A stretch of DNA of 64,000 nt, taken from contig JBFMHP010000007.1 in the NCBI GenBank assembly GCA_040752855.1, positions 62,001-126,000 of the forward strand, written 5' to 3'. The DNA comes from JBFMHP01 sp040752855. Lineage in GTDB: Bacteria; Pseudomonadota; Gammaproteobacteria; RBG-16-57-12. A program made the translations under genes and the position numbers. Below are positions 60,420 to 64,000 of the stretch, piece after piece. Position 1 is the first letter of the stretch, and every line of letters begins with the position of its first letter. The notes beneath the pieces were generated by a model, which ran no database searches, was not told the DNA's origin, and saw nothing but the letters and a program-made list of their open reading frames with translations.

Positions 60420-61347
60420 TTACGAGTCGCTCACGCTCGCCGCCGATCCCCGCTTGCCGCCGCATGAGCGCGGCCGCGCCATCTATAATTATCGCTGCTA
60501 CTTCTGCCATGGTTATTCGGGCGATGCGCGCACGCTCGCGGCGAGCTATCTCGATCCTGTGCCGCGCAATTTCCAGAAGACCGATCCAGAAAAACTCAGT
60601 CGCCAGGACATGTTGGAAGCGGTGCGCTTCGGCAAGCCTGACACGGCGATGAAGTCATTTGCGGATCTGCTGACGCCAGCGGAGATCGAGCTGGTGGTGG
60701 ATTTCATCCGGCAGGAGTTCATCATCGATAAAAAGGCGAACACCCGCTATCACACCAAGGAAAACGGCTGGGAGAATCATGAACGCTATGCCGCCGCTTT
60801 TCCATTTGCCACGGGAGAGATCCCGACGGATGCGCCGGATGACCAATTGAATGCGGAACAAAGGCGCGGACTGAAGTTGTTCATGAAGACCTGCGTGGCC
60901 TGTCACGATCGCGGCAGGGTGCGCGATGATGCGGATGTGTGGCGGCCGCGGCCGGTGTCTTATCCGCGCAACGGTTATTCGCACAGAGAGCCGCGGCCTG
61001 ACGCGGTGTCCTCGGCCTCCATCTATGGCAAGCATGATGTCTCGCCGCGCATCGAAGGGATGACCGCCCAGGAAAAACTGGGTGAAAAGCTGTTTGTCGA
61101 CAACTGCGCCTTTTGTCACGGTGCCGACGGCAGCGGACAGAATTGGATCGGCAGCTTCCTGGAGCCGCGGCCGCGCGATCTGCGCAACCCCGAGGAGATG
61201 GTGGGAATGACGCGCGCAGAGCTCAAGAGATCAATCCAGCGCGGCGTGGAAGGCACCAAGATGCCCGCGTGGGAGAGCGTGCTCAGCGATGCGCAAATCG
61301 ATGCCTTGGTCGCTTACATCGGCCGGGCGTTTTATCCTTTGAATTGA
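60379..61347 (+). CDS. Triple-domain c-type cytochrome without signal peptide (-1 frame product)
   Basis: 322 residues if started at GTG 60379, which lies inside the stop region of the upstream gene. Three CXXCH sites: CYFCH, CVACH and CAFCH, with domain pattern as upstream, ending TKMPAWESVLSDAQIDALVAYIG. There is no signal peptide and no ribosome-binding site: the bases before the GTG are the A-run. Because c-type heme is attached in the periplasm, independent translation would give a useless protein. Most likely this is the C-terminal half of a frameshift fusion of about 684 residues with six hemes. A sequencing error in the A-run is the trivial alternative. Confidence 0.8.
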   Translation: MTTDAGAAQVTAPHYESLTLAADPRLPPHERGRAIYNYRCYFCHGYSGDARTLAASYLDPVPRNFQKTDPEKLSRQDMLEAVRFGKPDTAMKSFADLLTPAEIELVVDFIRQEFIIDKKANTRYHTKENGWENHERYAAAFPFATGEIPTDAPDDQLNAEQRRGLKLFMKTCVACHDRGRVRDDADVWRPRPVSYPRNGYSHREPRPDAVSSASIYGKHDVSPRIEGMTAQEKLGEKLFVDNCAFCHGADGSGQNWIGSFLEPRPRDLRNPEEMVGMTRAELKRSIQRGVEGTKMPAWESVLSDAQIDALVAYIGRAFYPLN

Positions 61348-61381
61348 GGCCCGAGTGGCCGTCTGAAAGGTGGAGGCAGAG

Positions 61382-62413
61382 ATGATTCGTGTGGGTGTGG
61401 TCGGCGGCACGGGATATACCGGCGTTGAATTGCTGCGACTTCTGGCGCAGCATCCCGAGGTCGAGGTCGCCGCGGTGACCTCGCGCTCGGAGGCGGGGAT
61501 GAAGGTCGCGGATTTATTCCCGAATTTGCGTGGCCATTTGGAGATCCCTTTCACAGAACCCGATCTTTCGCGTCTGGCAGAATGCGACTTGGTGTTTTTT
61601 GCCACGCCCAATGGTGTAGCGATGGGGATGGTCCCGGAGCTCTTGGCCAAAGGCGTGAAGGTTGTGGATTTGGCGGCCGATTTCCGCCTGCGCGACCCCG
61701 CCCAGTGGGAGCGGTGGTACGGAACGCCCCATGCCTGCGCAGAGCTGTTGCCGGAGGCGGTGTACGGGTTGCCGGAACTCAATCGCGCGGCGATCAAGAC
61801 AGCCCGGCTCGTCGCCAATCCCGGATGTTATCCCACGGCGGTCACCCTGGGATTCCTGCCCCTCTTGAAGGCAGGGCTGGCCGACAGCTCGGGGTTGATC
61901 GCAGACGCAAAATCAGGGGTGAGCGGGGCCGGCCGCAAGGCCAGCGTGGCCCATCTGCTCTGTGAGGCCGGAGAATCGTTCAAGGCCTATGGGGTGGCTG
62001 GCCACCGTCATCTGCCGGAGATCAGTCAAAATCTGTGTCAGATTGCGGGCAAGGATGTCGGGTTGACGTTTGTGCCGCACCTGACCCCGATGCAGCGGGG
62101 CATCCACGCTACGCTGTATTGCCAGGTGGACGATCGCGACGTGGATCTGCAGGCGCTGTACGAGCAGACCTTCGCCGGTGAACCGTTCGTCGATGTGCTC
62201 CCGGCCGGCTCGCATCCCGAGACCCGGAGCGTGAAGGGCGCGAATCTCTGCCGCATGGCCGTGCATCGCCCGCAGCAGAGGCGGCAGGTGGTGATATTGT
62301 CGGTGATCGACAATCTGGTAAAGGGTGCGGCGGGACAGGCGATACAGAATATGAATCTCATGTGTGGTCTGGAAGAAACCCTGGGCTTGCGAGGCATCGC
62401 TTTATTGCCCTGA
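61382..62413 (+). CDS. argC: N-acetyl-gamma-glutamyl-phosphate reductase
   Basis: NADPH-dependent third step of arginine synthesis. 343 residues from ATG 61382, with GGAGGCAGAG upstream. Dinucleotide motif GVVGGTGYTGVELLRLL, catalytic Cys149 in NPGCYPT, and the conserved HRHLPEI and FVPHLTPM-RG segments. It is the first gene of the conserved argC-DUF6776-bactofilin-erpA order and marks the return to the common backbone after the cytochrome region. Confidence 0.97.
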   Translation: MIRVGVVGGTGYTGVELLRLLAQHPEVEVAAVTSRSEAGMKVADLFPNLRGHLEIPFTEPDLSRLAECDLVFFATPNGVAMGMVPELLAKGVKVVDLAADFRLRDPAQWERWYGTPHACAELLPEAVYGLPELNRAAIKTARLVANPGCYPTAVTLGFLPLLKAGLADSSGLIADAKSGVSGAGRKASVAHLLCEAGESFKAYGVAGHRHLPEISQNLCQIAGKDVGLTFVPHLTPMQRGIHATLYCQVDDRDVDLQALYEQTFAGEPFVDVLPAGSHPETRSVKGANLCRMAVHRPQQRRQVVILSVIDNLVKGAAGQAIQNMNLMCGLEETLGLRGIALLP

Positions 62414-62431
62414 ACAACTGTAGTCGAAAAG

Positions 62432-63154
62432 ATGGTGGCGACCCCGCATATACAAATCCACAAACGCAGACCCCGCCGCGGGTTGGGGGTCGTGCTGACA
62501 ATCGCGGCGCTGGTGATCGTGGCGTTGGTCATGTATCGGGCCGGCTATTCCGAGGCGGTCGGCAAGGAAGGCGAGCTCTATCAGACCAACGAGCAGTTGC
62601 AGCGGCAGGTCCAGCAGTTGACGCAGGAAAACGCCGATCTGAGGGCGACTGCAACCCTGCTGCAACGCACGCAACAGGTTGAAGCCGAGGCCAGCGCGCA
62701 AGTGCAAGGGCGGATGCGTGACCTGCAAGCGGAGATCCTAGAACTCCAGGAAGAAGTCACCTTCTATCGTGCCATCATCACCCCTTCGGAGACCGCCACC
62801 GGCATCCGCATCCAGCGGTTTGAAATCACCCCGCTCGCGGAGTCGGGGATGGCGCGCTACCAGCTTGTCCTCACCCAGGTGCTCAAAGACGATACGGTTA
62901 CGCGCGGCGAAGTGGATATCGATATCCAAGGGGTGCACGAGGGACGTCCGAAGATGCTGCCGGTAGCTGAGCTCCTGGCGAAGAAGACCGGTCCGCTCAA
63001 ATTTTCCTTTAAATACTTCCAGAAGTTCGAAGGCGATTTATTGCTCCCGCCAGGGTTTTTGCCGCATAGTATCGAAGTCAACGTGCGTCCGGCTTCGGGC
63101 AACTCCATTAAAGAATCGTTCAAATGGCCCAATGGGCTTGTCAAGAGCACGTGA
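62432..63154 (+). CDS. DUF6776 family membrane protein
   Basis: 240 residues. A basic N-terminus, one transmembrane helix (about 19-37), a coiled coil (about 45-110, rich in Gln/Glu/Leu) and a C-terminal beta-rich domain. It is found between argC and the bactofilin gene in many Gammaproteobacteria, and that neighbourhood supports the family assignment. Function unknown; perhaps envelope- or cytoskeleton-related because of the bactofilin beside it. Confidence 0.8.
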   Translation: MVATPHIQIHKRRPRRGLGVVLTIAALVIVALVMYRAGYSEAVGKEGELYQTNEQLQRQVQQLTQENADLRATATLLQRTQQVEAEASAQVQGRMRDLQAEILELQEEVTFYRAIITPSETATGIRIQRFEITPLAESGMARYQLVLTQVLKDDTVTRGEVDIDIQGVHEGRPKMLPVAELLAKKTGPLKFSFKYFQKFEGDLLLPPGFLPHSIEVNVRPASGNSIKESFKWPNGLVKST

Positions 63155-63319
63155 TCACGGCCAGCGAACCAGCGTGACGGTCGTCCGCGCCAAGTGTTAA
63201 CTGCATCGCGTTTTTTCTCCGGGTGGCGAGGGGCTGTTAAATGTTGCTGCATTGGGTTCGATATGTATCGTGGGATGCGAGATTTCTGTGATCAATTTTT
63301 TTATTGCAGGTGATGAGAG

Positions 63320-63754
63320 ATGTGGAACAAGAAAAAACGACGCGCCGGTGTGGAGCGGATCGATTCGCTGATCGGTGCCGGAACCGAGATCCGGGGGGAT
63401 GTAATCTTTTCGGGTGGGTTGCATATCGATGGCAAGGTGAAGGGCAACGTGCTTTCGGATAATTCGCCGGATGCCGCGGTCATTGTTAGCAATCAAGGCG
63501 TGGTGGAAGGCGAGGTGCGGGTGGCGCACGTGGTGCTCAACGGTGTCGTCAAGGGGGATGTCTATTCCTCGGAGAGCATCGAGCTGGCGTCCGAGGCCCG
63601 GGTGGAAGGCAATGTGTACTATAATCTGCTCGAAATGGCGATGGGGGCGGCGGTCAACGGTCAGCTGGTCCATGGCGTCAAGAATTCCCAACCCGCCTTG
63701 TCAACAAAGGACGAAGAAGTGGTACAATCTTACCAAGAGACTCAGTCCGTATAG
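63320..63754 (+). CDS. Bactofilin (polymer-forming cytoskeletal protein)
   Basis: 144 residues. The central right-handed beta-helix consists of short repeats rich in Gly and Val (for example GLHIDGKVKGNVL, GVVEGEVRVAHVVLNG, ARVEGNVYYNLL), flanked by short disordered tails. Bactofilins self-assemble at the membrane without nucleotide and shape the cell or position proteins. 165 bp separates it from DUF6776 and 38 bp from erpA. Confidence 0.92.
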   Translation: MWNKKKRRAGVERIDSLIGAGTEIRGDVIFSGGLHIDGKVKGNVLSDNSPDAAVIVSNQGVVEGEVRVAHVVLNGVVKGDVYSSESIELASEARVEGNVYYNLLEMAMGAAVNGQLVHGVKNSQPALSTKDEEVVQSYQETQSV

Positions 63755-63792
63755 CCTGGGTCTCGGTGTCAAAATCCTTGGAGTGTACTATT

Positions 63793-64000
63793 GTGAATGT
63801 TGAAGTTGTTGACGAAAGCCCGGTGATTTTCACCGATGCGGCGGCCAAGAAGGTCAAGGCGCTGATCGCGGACGAAGGGGATACGGAGCTGATGCTGCGG
63901 GTCTTTATCACCGGCGGCGGCTGCTCAGGGTTCCAATACGGGTTCACCTTTGATGAAACCATGAACGAGGGGGATACCTGTGTGGAGAAAGACGGCGTCA
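63793..64000 (+). CDS. erpA: Iron-sulfur cluster insertion protein ErpA (5' part)
   Basis: The first 69 codons of an A-type carrier, cut by the window end. Start GTG 63793 has GGAG 10 nt upstream. The motif FITGGGCSGFQYGFTFDE contains the first cluster-binding Cys; the two C-terminal ones lie beyond the window. ErpA delivers [4Fe-4S] clusters to apoproteins. Its position after the bactofilin gene is conserved. Confidence 0.93.
   Translation, partial: MNVEVVDESPVIFTDAAAKKVKALIADEGDTELMLRVFITGGGCSGFQYGFTFDETMNEGDTCVEKDGV

Noticed and set aside
30198..61380. tRNA-Gln as attachment site of an integrated island
   Set aside because: The cytochrome region starts at the tRNA, but I found no repeat of the tRNA 3' end near argC and no integrase in the window.
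1..64000. CRISPR arrays, insertion sequences or prophage genes
   Set aside because: No regularly spaced repeats, no transposase or integrase and no phage structural genes were seen.

Overview
The window is a high-GC chromosome segment of a gammaproteobacterium. The evidence is the gene order rpe-gph-trpE // trpGDC-crp(vfr)-osmC-speD-coq7, which matches the Pseudomonas-type backbone, and argC-DUF6776-bactofilin-erpA. It also has a complete System I (Ccm) cytochrome c maturation operon and many c-type cytochromes. The 25 c-heme attachment motifs I count point to a respiratory or chemolithotrophic life style with extracytoplasmic electron transfer. Phosphoglycolate phosphatase plus a GlcF-like protein would suit an autotroph. 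A relative of sulfur/iron-oxidising or cathode-oxidising Gammaproteobacteria (for example Candidatus Tenderia) is a guess from gene content, not a result.

Layout. 1-7.5 kb: a DUF3530 protein, an unknown exported protein, rimO, rpe, gph and trpE, interspersed with short dispersed repeats and a 170-bp palindromic element. 7.5-15.8 kb: an accessory block between trpE and trpG. It encodes an acyl carrier protein, an acyl-CoA-dehydrogenase-like protein, an aminoacyl-tRNA-synthetase-like amino acid:[carrier protein] ligase, a DUF1839 protein, a GH2 beta-mannosidase-like enzyme and a double alpha/beta-hydrolase protein. A second palindromic element lies inside it. 15.8-30.3 kb: trpG-trpD-trpC, crp, OsmC and VOC proteins, speD, mtnD-mtnC, a chemoreceptor whose 3' end is tandemly duplicated together with a REP-like repeat, coq7, glcF, a [2Fe-2S] ferredoxin, a hydrolase, a NodIJ-type ABC exporter, rplM-rpsI and tRNA-Gln(CUG).

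30.4-61.3 kb: a large electron-transfer region. It contains a porin, an NHL-propeller lipoprotein, a tetraheme cytochrome, a parvulin-type PPIase, a large outer-membrane beta-barrel, three triheme cytochromes of one family, a cupredoxin-like lipoprotein, and two further NHL lipoproteins. ResB/CcsA-like (System II-type) proteins follow, then TPR and TlpA-like proteins and ccmABCDEFGHI. Next are two exported Reg_prop-type propellers, a diguanylate cyclase whose periplasmic sensor carries a heme c motif, and an oppositely oriented NHL lipoprotein plus pentaheme cytochrome. The last pair is two triheme class-I cytochrome genes joined at an A-rich slippery sequence with a downstream stem-loop. 61.4-64 kb: argC, DUF6776, bactofilin and the start of erpA.

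How it fits together (inference). The Ccm operon would supply heme attachment for the multiheme cytochromes around it. The PPIase, beta-barrel and NHL propellers resemble in kind the accessory genes around OmcE/OmcS-type nanowire and porin-cytochrome loci, so the region may encode a route for electrons across the outer membrane. The strongest specific new observation is a probable programmed -1 frameshift, or transcriptional slippage, that would fuse the two triheme cytochromes at 59.3-61.3 kb into one exported hexaheme protein.
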